From assembly GCF_038002225.1 (NCBI RefSeq), contig NZ_JBBOCA010000001.1:4898001-4962000 (forward strand): 64,000 nucleotides of DNA, in the 5' to 3' direction. The position numbers were made by a program, and so were the translations under genes. Positions within the stretch are counted from its first letter, which is position 1, and each line of letters opens with the position of its first letter. Below the pieces are notes generated by a model. The model had not been told where the DNA came from. It searched no databases and saw nothing but the letters and a program-made list of their open reading frames with translations. The DNA comes from Paenibacillus sp. FSL R7-0204 (lineage in GTDB: Bacteria; Bacillota; Bacilli; Paenibacillales; Paenibacillaceae). Shown one piece after another: positions 54,347 through 63,132 of this stretch.

Positions 54347-55258
54347 TTACTCTTTTACGCTACCCAGGTTCAATCCTACCACGAAATACTTCTGCAAGAA
54401 AGGGTAGACGAACAGAATCGGAACCGCTGTAACGATCGTAATGGCTGAACGCATGGAGGCTGGCGTAACCAGCGACTGGACCTGATTGTTCTGGCCTCCC
54501 GCAAGCATCGACGGATCATTGTTCGTACTCATAATGGAGCCGAGCATCTTCATCATTTCGTATTGCAGCGTGCTAAGCTTGATATCCGAGGAGGCATAGA
54601 GGAATGTGTCAAACCAGGAATTCCATGAGCCTACCGCGATAAACAGTGCAACAGTTGCCAATACAGGCGTACAGAGCGGGAAGATGATTTTCCAGAAAAT
54701 TCTGAATTCTCCTGCCCCGTCAATCTTCGCTGATTCGGTAAGGCTGAACGGAAGCCCGCGGATATATGTCCGCATGATAATCAGGTTGAACGCGCTGACC
54801 AGACTCGGCAGGATATAGACCATGAAGTTATGCAGCAGGCCCATATTCTTGATCAGGAAGTAGTTGGGAATCAGTCCGGCATTGAAATACATGGTCAGGA
54901 TGAACAGCAAGCCGATCTTTTTGCGGAAAATATATTGCGGCTGCGCCAGTGCATAAGCCAACATCGTTGTAAGGAATACACCGAGCACCGTTGAAATTAT
55001 AGTACGGGATACCGAGATAAATGCAGCATGATAGATTGTTCCTGATACAAAGACCGCCCGGTAATTCTCCAGCGTCCATACACGGGGCCAGAGGTAGATT
55101 CCCCCGGTAAGCGTGTCACTGCCGTCATTGAAGGATACCGCCAGCGTCTGGAGGAACGGATAGAGCGTGACAGTAACCACAAAGAGCATAAATATCGTGT
55201 TGAACGTATGAAATACAACCGGCTCAATCCGGCTTGAACCTTTGGTCCTGGCTTTCAT
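54347..55258 (-). CDS. Carbohydrate ABC permease, LplC type (CUT1)
   Basis: 303 residues with six membrane segments. The EAA-type loop reads ESAKIDGAGEFRIFWKIIFP and the tail LQKYFVVGLNLGSVKE is diagnostic. Position: 14 nt after the LplB-type gene, last of a binding protein-permease-permease set. Of the permeases in the window this one is the clearest reference for the remnant at 38567. Confidence 0.94.
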   Translation of the reverse strand: MKARTKGSSRIEPVVFHTFNTIFMLFVVTVTLYPFLQTLAVSFNDGSDTLTGGIYLWPRVWTLENYRAVFVSGTIYHAAFISVSRTIISTVLGVFLTTMLAYALAQPQYIFRKKIGLLFILTMYFNAGLIPNYFLIKNMGLLHNFMVYILPSLVSAFNLIIMRTYIRGLPFSLTESAKIDGAGEFRIFWKIIFPLCTPVLATVALFIAVGSWNSWFDTFLYASSDIKLSTLQYEMMKMLGSIMSTNNDPSMLAGGQNNQVQSLVTPASMRSAITIVTAVPILFVYPFLQKYFVVGLNLGSVKE

Positions 55259-55272
55259 ATGGGCTTCCTCCT

Positions 55273-56259
55273 CTATAGTAATCGCTCTTCGCCGAGGCGT
55301 TTTGCGACATTGTTTGCGATGAATACGAGAATGACACTGACAATCGTTTTGAAGATCCCTGCCGCCGTAGCCAGCGAGTAGTTACCCATGGCCAGACCAT
55401 ACTTCACTACAAAGATATCAATGGTTTGCGAATAGTCCACAGTAAGTCCGTTGCCCAGCAGATATTGAAGCTCGAAGCCGGCATCCAGAATATGTCCAAT
55501 GTTCATAATCAGCAAAATAACGAATGTAGCCTTGATTCCCGGAAGCGTGATATAACGCATCTTTTGAAAACGTTTCGCGCCGTCAATGGAAGCTGCCTCG
55601 TACAGGGAAGGATCAATGGAGGTAATGGCCGCCAGATAGATGATCGTGCCCCAGCCCACCTCTTTCCATACGTTCGACGCCCCGATGATGCCCCAGAAGT
55701 ATTTCCCTTCACTGAGCCACATAATCGGATCTTTAATCAGGTGAAGCTTCATTAGAACGACATTGACAATCCCGCCATCGATGGAGAGTGAAGTGGACAC
55801 AATCCCTGCAGCGATAACCATGGACAGAAAGTGCGGCAAATAAGAAATCGACTGAACTGCGCGCTTGAAGAACTTGAGCTTGATCTCATTCAGCAGCAGA
55901 GCCAGACCGATAGCCGTAACCGTACCCAGTACAAGGTTAATGAAACTCATGGCAATGGTATTGCGAAGTACCAGCATAAAGGTATCATCAGAGAATAAAA
56001 ACTTGAATTGCTGTAAGCCTACCCATTCCTGCTGGCCAAAGGACACCGCCGGGCGGTAATTCTGAAAAGCCATAAGCCAGCCCCAGATGGGAACATAGTT
56101 GAAGATAATCAGATAGAGTGCAATAGGCACGGACATAAAAATAAGCTGTTTCTGTGTTTTCAGTGTTTTCCAGCTTAGACTCACACCGATTTCCGGATCG
56201 ATTTTGCTTTTTCGGGTCTTCTGTTTTTTGACCTGTTTGTCCAGTACGGCATCAGACAT
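55273..56259 (-). CDS. Carbohydrate ABC permease, LplB type (CUT1)
   Basis: 328 residues, a basic cytoplasmic start of about 35 residues then six hydrophobic segments. The EAA loop is YEAASIDGAKRFQKMRYITL. C-terminal VFIANNVAKRLGEERLL fits LplB. The ATG lies behind GGGAGGG. It follows the binding-protein gene across a 111-nt gap that holds a hairpin, and is joined to the LplC-type gene. Confidence 0.94.
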   Translation of the reverse strand: MSDAVLDKQVKKQKTRKSKIDPEIGVSLSWKTLKTQKQLIFMSVPIALYLIIFNYVPIWGWLMAFQNYRPAVSFGQQEWVGLQQFKFLFSDDTFMLVLRNTIAMSFINLVLGTVTAIGLALLLNEIKLKFFKRAVQSISYLPHFLSMVIAAGIVSTSLSIDGGIVNVVLMKLHLIKDPIMWLSEGKYFWGIIGASNVWKEVGWGTIIYLAAITSIDPSLYEAASIDGAKRFQKMRYITLPGIKATFVILLIMNIGHILDAGFELQYLLGNGLTVDYSQTIDIFVVKYGLAMGNYSLATAAGIFKTIVSVILVFIANNVAKRLGEERLL

Positions 56260-56325
56260 GTTGTATTCCCTCCTGTAAAAATCATTCTCTCCACGCTGTC
56301 CTATTCACGCATTCTTATTTAGGAA

Positions 56326-56350
56326 GAGCGGGAAACAGCATTTCCCGCTC
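56326..56350 (-). promoter_or_regulatory. Hairpin between the binding-protein and permease genes
   Basis: GAGCGGGAAA pairs exactly with TTTCCCGCTC around a five-base loop. On the minus strand it is followed by TTCCTAAATAA and not by a U-run, so it probably stabilises the binding-protein mRNA and reduces read-through into the permeases. Confidence 0.72.
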
Positions 56351-56370
56351 CTATTTCTGTACTGAATGGT

Positions 56371-58068
56371 TTATTTAACGCTCCATTTTTCGATACGCTG
56401 CTGAATGCCCTCATTCATCCGGTCTTCATAGGCCTTGATGTCCAGCTTGTGGATTCTGTCCACATAATCCTGCCACACGCCTTCGAACTCAGCAGGGCTG
56501 GCCATAATGGCTTTCGGCAAATACTTAATCATGAGGTCATTCAGTTTGGACTGTGCGAGCTGGGCTGGTGAACCATCCTTAAGCACGATGGAATACGCAG
56601 GGAAGTAGATATTGTTCTCTTTCGGTTCCTTGAAGAATTCGGACCATGATTTCTTGTTGTACGCCTTCAGAATCTTCTGGTCGTAAGGCTTCAGGCTGTC
56701 GAAGAATTCCTGAGGCTGTGTACCCGCATCTGCTGAGTTACCGTCGCTGTACGTACCTTGAATCTTAGGCATGTAACCGAACATCCCTGTGATTTTGTTG
56801 GCAACCTGCCAGCTGGTCTTATCCGCATTCGCACGTTGCTCAGGTGTACGGTAGAAGGAACCGTCTGCGTTCACTTCATAATCTTCGCCTTTCACGCCCC
56901 ATTGAAGCGTCTTCTGCCAATCCTCGGTGATCATCTTATCCCAGAATTTGATAATGCGGACAGGGTCCTTGGCATTGATCGAAATTCCGAATCCGCGGTT
57001 AGTACCAACCGCTCCGCGGTCACGATACCATTCTTCTGCGCCCGGATAGAGCAGAGGGAAGCCGATATACGTATTTTCCAGCTTGCCTTGGGAGATCAGG
57101 GATTTCTCGCCGTCCTGGAAGTTCCAGTGCTGGTCGAACATCCCGATGACCTTGCCGCTTGCAACCTTGGCCAGATACTGGTCATAGTTCTGTACGAACG
57201 CTTCTTTATCCATCAGGCCTTGAGCGTTGATATCATTAAGCTTCTTGTAATAGGTCTTAGAGATATCCTTGTCGGCAAAAATCTGTGCTACATTGTTATC
57301 TACAATAACGGCTCCGTCATTCGGATGCCCCGACAGATGCTCTGGGGGATTCTGCAGCGGGAACACGCGCCAGTCGAAGTTGAGTGATTCGAATCCGATC
57401 ATGTCCGGGTGTTTTTCTTTATATTTAGCAATGATGTCGAAATACTCATCCAGGGTCTTAGGAGTAGGGTAGCCCATTTCCTCAAGCACGCCTTTTTGCA
57501 GCCAGAAGCCTGGTCCCTGATAAGTAGGCTCAGTAATTTTACCTTGATAAACGCCATAACTTGGCAGAACGTAGATGTGGCCGTCACTCTCATCCTTGAT
57601 CTGGTTCCAGACCGCACCGTAATGCTTCTTCAGGTTAGGAGCGTATTTCTCAATCAGATCCTCAAGCGGAATGTATGCCTTGGCATTGATTAATTTGTCG
57701 TCACCCGACATGATGTCCGGGTAATCGCCCCCGGCAATCATGACCCCGAGCTTCTGCTGCAGGTCGCCGACCAGGAATTCCTGGTTGAAGGTGATTCCGG
57801 TCTCATCTTTGATCAGCTTCAGAATCTTATTGTCAGGCGTTGGCTGTTGTGCGGGACCGTTCATGAATACCGAGAACGTTACCGGAGCCGTGTCGTCTCC
57901 GGCTGCTGCCGGGCTTGCGTTGGTTCCGCTGGTGGTATCCTTGCCTGCAGTATCCTTACTTCCGGTGTTGCTGGTGTTATTGCTTGATCCACAGCCTGTC
58001 AGTGCCAGTGTGAGTGCTAATACACCGGCCGCAGCGGCTGCTGCTGAACGTTTTGCCGTTTTGTGCAT
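56371..58068 (-). CDS. Lipoprotein extracellular sugar-binding protein, LplA type
   Basis: 565 residues. Signal peptide with lipobox ALTGC (Cys26), then a Ser/Thr/Asn-rich linker and the binding fold from about 60 (TFSVFMNGPAQQPTPDNKIL). Lobe features include MIAGGDYPDIMSGDDKLINA and RGAVGTNRGFGISINAKDPV. The ATG follows GGGGAGG. First gene of an lplA-lplB-lplC set whose kinase and regulators lie directly downstream. The promoter carries a cre box over its -35. Ligand probably a xylo-oligosaccharide, judging by the xylanase operon beyond (inference). Confidence 0.94.
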   Translation of the reverse strand: MHKTAKRSAAAAAAGVLALTLALTGCGSSNNTSNTGSKDTAGKDTTSGTNASPAAAGDDTAPVTFSVFMNGPAQQPTPDNKILKLIKDETGITFNQEFLVGDLQQKLGVMIAGGDYPDIMSGDDKLINAKAYIPLEDLIEKYAPNLKKHYGAVWNQIKDESDGHIYVLPSYGVYQGKITEPTYQGPGFWLQKGVLEEMGYPTPKTLDEYFDIIAKYKEKHPDMIGFESLNFDWRVFPLQNPPEHLSGHPNDGAVIVDNNVAQIFADKDISKTYYKKLNDINAQGLMDKEAFVQNYDQYLAKVASGKVIGMFDQHWNFQDGEKSLISQGKLENTYIGFPLLYPGAEEWYRDRGAVGTNRGFGISINAKDPVRIIKFWDKMITEDWQKTLQWGVKGEDYEVNADGSFYRTPEQRANADKTSWQVANKITGMFGYMPKIQGTYSDGNSADAGTQPQEFFDSLKPYDQKILKAYNKKSWSEFFKEPKENNIYFPAYSIVLKDGSPAQLAQSKLNDLMIKYLPKAIMASPAEFEGVWQDYVDRIHKLDIKAYEDRMNEGIQQRIEKWSVK

Positions 58069-58132
58069 GTTGTTATGCCTCCCCTTTTTGGCTAATCGCT
58101 TATGCTTCTAATTTCTCCTGGTGACAACTTTA

Positions 58133-58160
58133 ATTATACGTTTTCAGAATGCGCTTACAA
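58133..58160 (-). promoter_or_regulatory. Promoter of the lplABC-type operon
   Basis: On the minus strand TTGTAA (58155-58160), a 16-nt spacer and a perfect TATAAT (58133-58138). Two TATGAATT repeats lie upstream, 31 bp apart, and may be activator half-sites. The start codon is about 65 nt downstream of the -10. Confidence 0.65.
58146..58160 (-). promoter_or_regulatory. CcpA cre box overlapping the -35 of the lplABC-type promoter
   Basis: TTGTAAGCGCATTCT on the minus strand fits WTGNAARCGNWWWCA at 14 of 15 positions. Overlap with the -35 means CcpA would compete with RNA polymerase. Confidence 0.72.
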
Positions 58161-58318
58161 TTCATAGAATATAGGTCTTCCCCCCTATAAATTCATAAAA
58201 AGAAAACGGTTGCTTGAATCGCGGCAGCGGAATTGCCGTTGTGGGTGGGGGCGTGGTGCCTGCGGGGGTTCGGCTTCTGGCTGCTTTGCAGACGCGGTGT
58301 TATTCAGTGGATTCTGAT
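58161..58318. other. Intergenic stretch without recognised features
   Basis: Apart from the TATGAATT half-sites near 58161-58200, I see no gene or clear signal here. It becomes GC-rich towards the tandem repeat at 58319. Confidence 0.4.
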
Positions 58319-58430
58319 GCACTTGTGCGCCTCATTCACGCTGGAGCTCGCTTTCGGCGGATTCGGGAGCACTTGTGCGCCTCATTCACGCTGGAGCTCG
58401 CTTTCGGCGGATTCGGGAGCACTTGTACAC
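58319..58430. repeat. Tandem duplication, 50-bp unit
   Basis: Two exact 50-bp copies start at about 58321 and 58371 (ACTTGTGCGCCTCATTCACG...), with a partial third from 58421 (ACTTGTACAC). Exact identity points to a recent duplication. It lies in non-coding DNA between the GH95 terminator and the lplABC-type promoter. Confidence 0.88.
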
Positions 58431-58484
58431 CTCACCATTAGGCTCGTCCTTTGCGCACCCACCCGCACCTACGCCACTGCCAAA

Positions 58485-58506
58485 TGTAATCGGTTTTTCG
58501 ATTACA
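58485..58506. repeat. Single hairpin repeat
   Basis: TGTAATCG, loop GTTTTT, CGATTACA: a perfect stem of the same family as the arrays at 7149 and 41629, followed by TTTGGCCCACACTC. It lies about 35 nt beyond the GH95 terminator. Confidence 0.85.
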
Positions 58507-58541
58507 TTTGGCCCACACTCAACGTTCTAGCTAACCACACC

Positions 58542-58572
58542 AAAAAGGATTGGCACAAATACGCCAATCCTA
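58542..58572 (-). terminator. Intrinsic terminator of the GH95 operon
   Basis: On the minus strand AGGATTGGC pairs with GCCAATCCT around a seven-base loop and is followed by TTTTT. It lies about 45 nt after the GH95 stop. Confidence 0.88.
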
Positions 58573-58618
58573 CATAACTATATTATCCTATTCGTCAACT
58601 AGCTATCCTAAAGTTACT

Positions 58619-60865
58619 CTACCCGGTGAAGGTATAAGAATGCCCCGCTTCCCCGGTGAAGGACACCGGAGCCAGCCCCGGGCCTTCCAGACGGCATAGG
58701 CCGGATACCGTACAGGTGACCACTACTTCAGTAACGAGCCCGTCTGACCAAGTGAAATCGAGGGTATAGCCGCCTCTTGCCCGCAGTCCTTTGACACTGC
58801 CCTCATTCCAGTCGGCAGGCAATGCAGGCAGCAGTCTGATCCTATCTGTATGACTCTGCAGCAGCATCTCAGCGATGCCCGCTGTTCCTCCGAAGTTCCC
58901 GTCAATCTGGAACGGCGGATGATTGTCGAACAGGTTAGGCAGAGTCGAATGCTCCAGCAATGCCCGCACATTGGTATACGCCTTGCCCTCATCCTGCAGT
59001 CTGGCCCAGAAGTTAATGATCCAGGCCCGGCTCCAGCCGGTATGTCCGCCGCCGCTGGCAAGTCTGCGTTCCAGCGTCGTACGGGCTGCTGCCGCCAGCT
59101 CTGGCGTATGCTCCACCGTGAAGGCATCCCCCGGATACAGCGCAAACAGATGCGAAATATGCCGGTGCCCTGGCTCTACCTCTTCATAATCCTCCATCCA
59201 TTCCTGAACCTGGCCGTATTTACCGATCTGAGGCCCCGGCAAACGGTCCAGCGCTGAGCGGAGCTCTTCGCGGAATACCTCGTCCCGGCCGATAATCTCC
59301 GAGCTCTGGACACAGGCCTTGAACAGGGCTTCAATGATCTGGAAGTCCATAGAGGCTCCGGCGCACAGCACACCTGATTCCCCGCCGGGAAGCTGGTATG
59401 TGTTCTCCGGCGAGACGGACGGGCAGGTAATCAGCCGGCCCGACTCATCCTCTATCAGGTAATCCAGCAGGAACTGTGCAGATTCCTTCATCGTCTCATA
59501 GGCATTCGCCAGATACTGGCGGTCCTGGCTGAACCGGTAATGCTCCCACATATGCAGACACAGCCAAGCTGCTCCCAGCGGCCAGAACGATGCTGGCAGA
59601 TACGTATCCTGAGGAGCAGTATCTGCCCAGATGTCCGTATTGTGGTGTGCCGTGAAGCCCCCGCAGCCATACATGACCTTCGCAGTCACCCGTCCAGGCT
59701 CACGCATCCGTTCGATCAGATCAAACAGCGGCTCATGGCATTCCGCCAGATTACAGAGTTCAGCCGGCCAGTAATTCATTTGCGCGTTAATGTTAATCGT
59801 GAATTTGCTGTCCCACGCCGGGGTGAAGCTGTCATTCCAGATGCCTTGCAGATTCGCAGGCAAGGAGCCAGGACGGCTGGAGGCAATCAGCAGATAACGG
59901 CCATATTGAAAATAAGTCGAGATCAGTCCGTGGTCTTCTCCCCCCTGCCGGAACCGATTTAGCCGTTCACTGGTCGGCAGTCCGCTCAGCTCCGGGTTCT
60001 CCGGGAGCGTCAGCGAGGTCCGGCCGTACAAGCTGCGGTAGTCCGCAACATGGCGGGCAAGCAGCTTGTCATAAGGTACGCTACTCAGCTCTTCAAGCTG
60101 CCGCTTGGCATACAGCGCCGGATCGGGATAGCGGAACGTGGTTCCTGCAGCAATCAGCAGCGTAACCGAGCTTGCCCCCTCCACCAGCACATATTCACCA
60201 ATGTTGCGGCAGGTCCCGTCTTCTGTGACGGCCTTCAATGCAGCAGCGAAGGAGCTTCCCCCGCGCCCGCCGCATTCTCCGCCCATCACCAGTCCGCTGT
60301 CATTCCATTTCTCGGTCTTCTCCAGCATTCTCCAGTTCTGGCGGTTGAATCTGGCCTTCAGGGAGATTGCGTTCTTCCGGTCAGAGGTAATCCGCACCAC
60401 GATGGCTTGATCCGGGTAGCTGGCGAACAGCTCACGGGTATAGCGGACTCCGCCGGTCACATAACTCACCCGGGATACGCCGGATTCGAGATCTAGCTCA
60501 CGCTGATAGTCAACAGCAGGCTGCTCATGTCCGCTGAATGACAGCAGCAGGTCGCCAAGCGGCAGATAATGGCGCTGCGCTTCCGGCAGCCCCACCATCG
60601 TCATGGCCGCCAGCTCCTCCGCCTCCCGCAGCTTGCCTTCCAGAATCAGCTGGCGGAGCTTCGGCAAGTGGGGCAGCGCATCTTCATTGTTGCGGTCACG
60701 CGGACCTCCGTACCAGACGGAATCCTCATTGAGCTGCAGCTTCTCCTCAGCCACCCTGCCAAAGATCATCGCCCCCAGCCTGCCGTTGCCTACCGGCAAT
60801 GCCTCATTCCATTCCTGTGCCGGCTCTGTGTACCATAACCGCTGGCACTGTTCCGTGCTTGTCAT
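58619..60865 (-). CDS. Glycoside hydrolase family 95 (alpha-L-fucosidase or alpha-L-galactosidase)
   Basis: Inverting hydrolysis of alpha-L-fucose or alpha-L-galactose ends; 748 residues, no signal peptide, so cytoplasmic. The N-terminal sandwich begins [18 protein letters not shown]. The (alpha/alpha)6 barrel has [12 protein letters not shown], carrying the Asn pair of the active site, and PSVSPENTY with the likely catalytic Glu. C-terminal motifs [20 protein letters not shown] and [12 protein letters not shown] are family-specific. The ATG follows GAAGGAG. Last gene of an operon with a zinc dehydrogenase and an L-galactose-dehydrogenase-like reductase, which would consume the released sugar. 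Xyloglucan side chains are a plausible source. Confidence 0.94.
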   Translation of the reverse strand: MTSTEQCQRLWYTEPAQEWNEALPVGNGRLGAMIFGRVAEEKLQLNEDSVWYGGPRDRNNEDALPHLPKLRQLILEGKLREAEELAAMTMVGLPEAQRHYLPLGDLLLSFSGHEQPAVDYQRELDLESGVSRVSYVTGGVRYTRELFASYPDQAIVVRITSDRKNAISLKARFNRQNWRMLEKTEKWNDSGLVMGGECGGRGGSSFAAALKAVTEDGTCRNIGEYVLVEGASSVTLLIAAGTTFRYPDPALYAKRQLEELSSVPYDKLLARHVADYRSLYGRTSLTLPENPELSGLPTSERLNRFRQGGEDHGLISTYFQYGRYLLIASSRPGSLPANLQGIWNDSFTPAWDSKFTININAQMNYWPAELCNLAECHEPLFDLIERMREPGRVTAKVMYGCGGFTAHHNTDIWADTAPQDTYLPASFWPLGAAWLCLHMWEHYRFSQDRQYLANAYETMKESAQFLLDYLIEDESGRLITCPSVSPENTYQLPGGESGVLCAGASMDFQIIEALFKACVQSSEIIGRDEVFREELRSALDRLPGPQIGKYGQVQEWMEDYEEVEPGHRHISHLFALYPGDAFTVEHTPELAAAARTTLERRLASGGGHTGWSRAWIINFWARLQDEGKAYTNVRALLEHSTLPNLFDNHPPFQIDGNFGGTAGIAEMLLQSHTDRIRLLPALPADWNEGSVKGLRARGGYTLDFTWSDGLVTEVVVTCTVSGLCRLEGPGLAPVSFTGEAGHSYTFTG

Positions 60866-60886
60866 CGCTTTTCCGCTCCTTCGCTG

Positions 60887-61906
60887 TTAATTCAGTTCCA
60901 CCAATGCCTTGATCACCTTGGATTCAGGATTCAGCCAGCTCTCGAACTGCAGGGTCATCTCCCCGAAGGAGCAGCGGTGGGAAATATAGCGGTCCACATC
61001 AATGTAACCGTCCCTAATTGCGCTAATTACCCGCTCGAAGTCCTCACGGGTCGCATTTCTGCTGCCCTGCACCGTCATCTCGCGGGCATGGAAATCCGGG
61101 TCGCTAAAGGTAATGTTCCCTTTGACCAAGCCGACATAAGTCAACGTACCGCCATGCCCAACCAGTCCGAAAGCCCCTTCCATAGAGGAGATGTTGCCTG
61201 TGGAATCAATGACATGCGGCAGGAAGTTGCCCTCCGTCAGCGCCGATAGCTGCTCCTTCGGCTCCTTCAAGGCGCTTACCGTATGCTCCGCCTGCGCCCA
61301 ACCCTTGCAGAAGGCCAGACGTTCATCGTTGACATCCATCGCAATGACCTTCGCCCCAGCGTACCGGGCCATGGCCATCACGCCCAGTCCGATCGGGCCT
61401 GCGCCGATCACCAGCACCTGATCCCCGGCGCTGATACCTGAGCGCCGAACCGCATGGGCACCAATCGCCAGCGGCTCCAGCATGGCCGCCTGATCCAGCG
61501 TCAGCCCGTCTGTCTTCAGCAGATTACCTACAGGCAGACTCACCCGTTCCCGCATCCCGCCGTCCAGATGAACACCGAACACTCTCATTTTCTGGCAGCA
61601 ATTCGTTTTACCGCTCAGACAAGCCCGGCACTCTCCGCAATGCAGATACGGAATGACACTGACCTGGTCACCGGCGCGAAGCCCTTGCGGGTTGTCGCCA
61701 ATGCGCTCAATAATCCCGGACAGCTCATGTCCCAGCACACGCGGATACGTGAAATAAGGCTGATTGCCCCGGTAGGCGTGCAGGTCTGTACCGCAGATTC
61801 CGATGCGGCGGATGCTTACAACCGCTTCCCCGTCCAGCAGCTCCGGCTCCGGCAGATCCTCGCGGAATACGAACTTTCCGACTTCCTCACAAATAATTCC
61901 CTTCAT
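60887..61906 (-). CDS. Zinc-dependent alcohol dehydrogenase (medium-chain family)
   Basis: 339 residues, cytoplasmic. The catalytic zinc site is in GICGTDLHAYRG with GHELSG downstream. The structural zinc has four Cys in CGECRACLSGKTNCC. The nucleotide fold has VIGAGPIGLGVMAMA. The family includes sorbitol, threonine and sugar-acid dehydrogenases. ATG overlaps the stop of the aldo/keto reductase by one base (TAATG), and GH95 starts 21 nt downstream. It may oxidise L-fucose/L-galactose or a later intermediate; sequence alone does not tell which. Confidence 0.88.
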   Translation of the reverse strand: MKGIICEEVGKFVFREDLPEPELLDGEAVVSIRRIGICGTDLHAYRGNQPYFTYPRVLGHELSGIIERIGDNPQGLRAGDQVSVIPYLHCGECRACLSGKTNCCQKMRVFGVHLDGGMRERVSLPVGNLLKTDGLTLDQAAMLEPLAIGAHAVRRSGISAGDQVLVIGAGPIGLGVMAMARYAGAKVIAMDVNDERLAFCKGWAQAEHTVSALKEPKEQLSALTEGNFLPHVIDSTGNISSMEGAFGLVGHGGTLTYVGLVKGNITFSDPDFHAREMTVQGSRNATREDFERVISAIRDGYIDVDRYISHRCSFGEMTLQFESWLNPESKVIKALVELN

Positions 61907-62865
61907 TATAAGCGCTCCCCGTTCCGGCTCTGTGCTTCATTCCACTCCGGATGTCCGCTCGGCCAGGTCGCCCCGTCGATCGGCTTCAGAATGTCGCGCA
62001 CCTCTGCCAGTAATTGTTCATTGATCGGCTCTTCGGTCCATTTAATATTGTTGCGGATATTCTCCGGCGTTGCCGTACTGACCAAGGTGGTTGGAATCTG
62101 CTCGTTCGCCGTGGAGAACTGGACCGCCAGCTTGGCGATGTCTTCCCCCTTATCCCTGCAATATTCAGCAGCACGCTGACACGCGGCCTGAATCTCCGCT
62201 CCCGCCGGGTGCCAGTCCGGCACCTTGCGGTTGCTGAGCAGCCCCATCGAGATGGGCGACGCATTCATCAGCCCCGTGCCGCTCTCCTCCAGCAGCGGAA
62301 GGAGCCGGAGCAGTGTGGTATCGTTGAGCGAATAATGGCAATAGGACAGAATGACATCAAGCTTAGTCTGCGGCAGCACCTTCTCGAACACACTCAGCGG
62401 CAGGCCGCTGACGCCGAAGTAACGGATTTTGCCTGCCTGCTTCAGCTCTTCCAGCGCCGGAATCCCCTCCTCCATCACCTGCGTAAGCGAGCCGAATTCA
62501 ACATCATGCAGCAGCAGAATATCCAGGTAATCCGTGCCCAGACGGCCCATGCTCTCTTCCGCGCTGCGGATGATCCGCTCTCTGGAGAAATCGAATTCCC
62601 CCTCACCGTAACGTCCAGCCTTCGTACTCAAGATATACTTGTCACGCGATACCGTCTGGAGTGCCTCTCCCAGCACCGTTTCCGCTTTCATCAGGCCGTA
62701 GTATGGGGAGACGTCAATGAGGTTAATGCCCAGATCAATCGCCGTATGAACCGTAAGGATGGCCTCATCCTTCGGAACCTCCCGGAACACGCTGCCCAGC
62801 GAAGAGGCCCCGAAGCTTAATGCTGAGACCTCCAGTCCCGTATTGCCCAGCTTTCTGTATTTCAT
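61906..62865 (-). CDS. Aldo/keto reductase, L-galactose/L-fucose dehydrogenase-like
   Basis: 319 residues from ATG 62865, 9 nt after AGGAGG; a TTG at 62874 touches that site. AKR barrel with the Tyr in DVSPYYGLMKAE, Lys in LSTKAGRY and His in LLLHDVEFGSL. From memory several blocks resemble plant L-galactose dehydrogenase: FGASSLGSVF, VILSYCHYSLNDTTLL, and PISMGLL....PDWHPA. That enzyme turns L-galactose into its lactone; bacterial relatives oxidise L-fucose. Position beside GH95 and a lactonase supports that role here. It is coupled to the zinc dehydrogenase by TAATG. Confidence 0.9.
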   Translation of the reverse strand: MKYRKLGNTGLEVSALSFGASSLGSVFREVPKDEAILTVHTAIDLGINLIDVSPYYGLMKAETVLGEALQTVSRDKYILSTKAGRYGEGEFDFSRERIIRSAEESMGRLGTDYLDILLLHDVEFGSLTQVMEEGIPALEELKQAGKIRYFGVSGLPLSVFEKVLPQTKLDVILSYCHYSLNDTTLLRLLPLLEESGTGLMNASPISMGLLSNRKVPDWHPAGAEIQAACQRAAEYCRDKGEDIAKLAVQFSTANEQIPTTLVSTATPENIRNNIKWTEEPINEQLLAEVRDILKPIDGATWPSGHPEWNEAQSRNGERL

Positions 62866-62902
62866 ATCGCTCAACCTCCTATAATTAGTGAAGCTATATA
62901 AC

Positions 62903-62968
62903 AGACACTTAAGTTTTGAACTTGAAGCTTAGTCGTCACTGCGGTGAACATTTGGCCCTCCGGCCGCT
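62903..62968. repeat. Dispersed intergenic element of a second family, copy 2 of 2
   Basis: About 66 bp matching 34188-34252, with the exact core TCGTCACTGCGGTGAACATT. The copy may extend to about 63115 through a region with GCTTTCCTGCGGAAAGC (a 7-bp stem) that has no counterpart elsewhere in the window. It separates the lactonase gene from the reductase gene. Confidence 0.68.
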
Positions 62969-63132
62969 GTTGTCAACAGATTCCTTTGATTTTCCCCCGC
63001 TATTCGCGGATGAAATCCGTTGACTGCTGATGCTTCCGTAGCGAGCTTTCCTGCGGAAAGCTTTTAGGCGGACGCTACCGCTCCTACAGTTCCAAATTTC
63101 CCCTCCGCTTCTTTTTGCTTTTCGTTAACACC

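Noticed and set aside
58214-58577. Plus-strand frames of 75 and 114 residues
   Set aside because: They run through the 50-bp tandem repeat and a hairpin repeat and have no recognisable domain.
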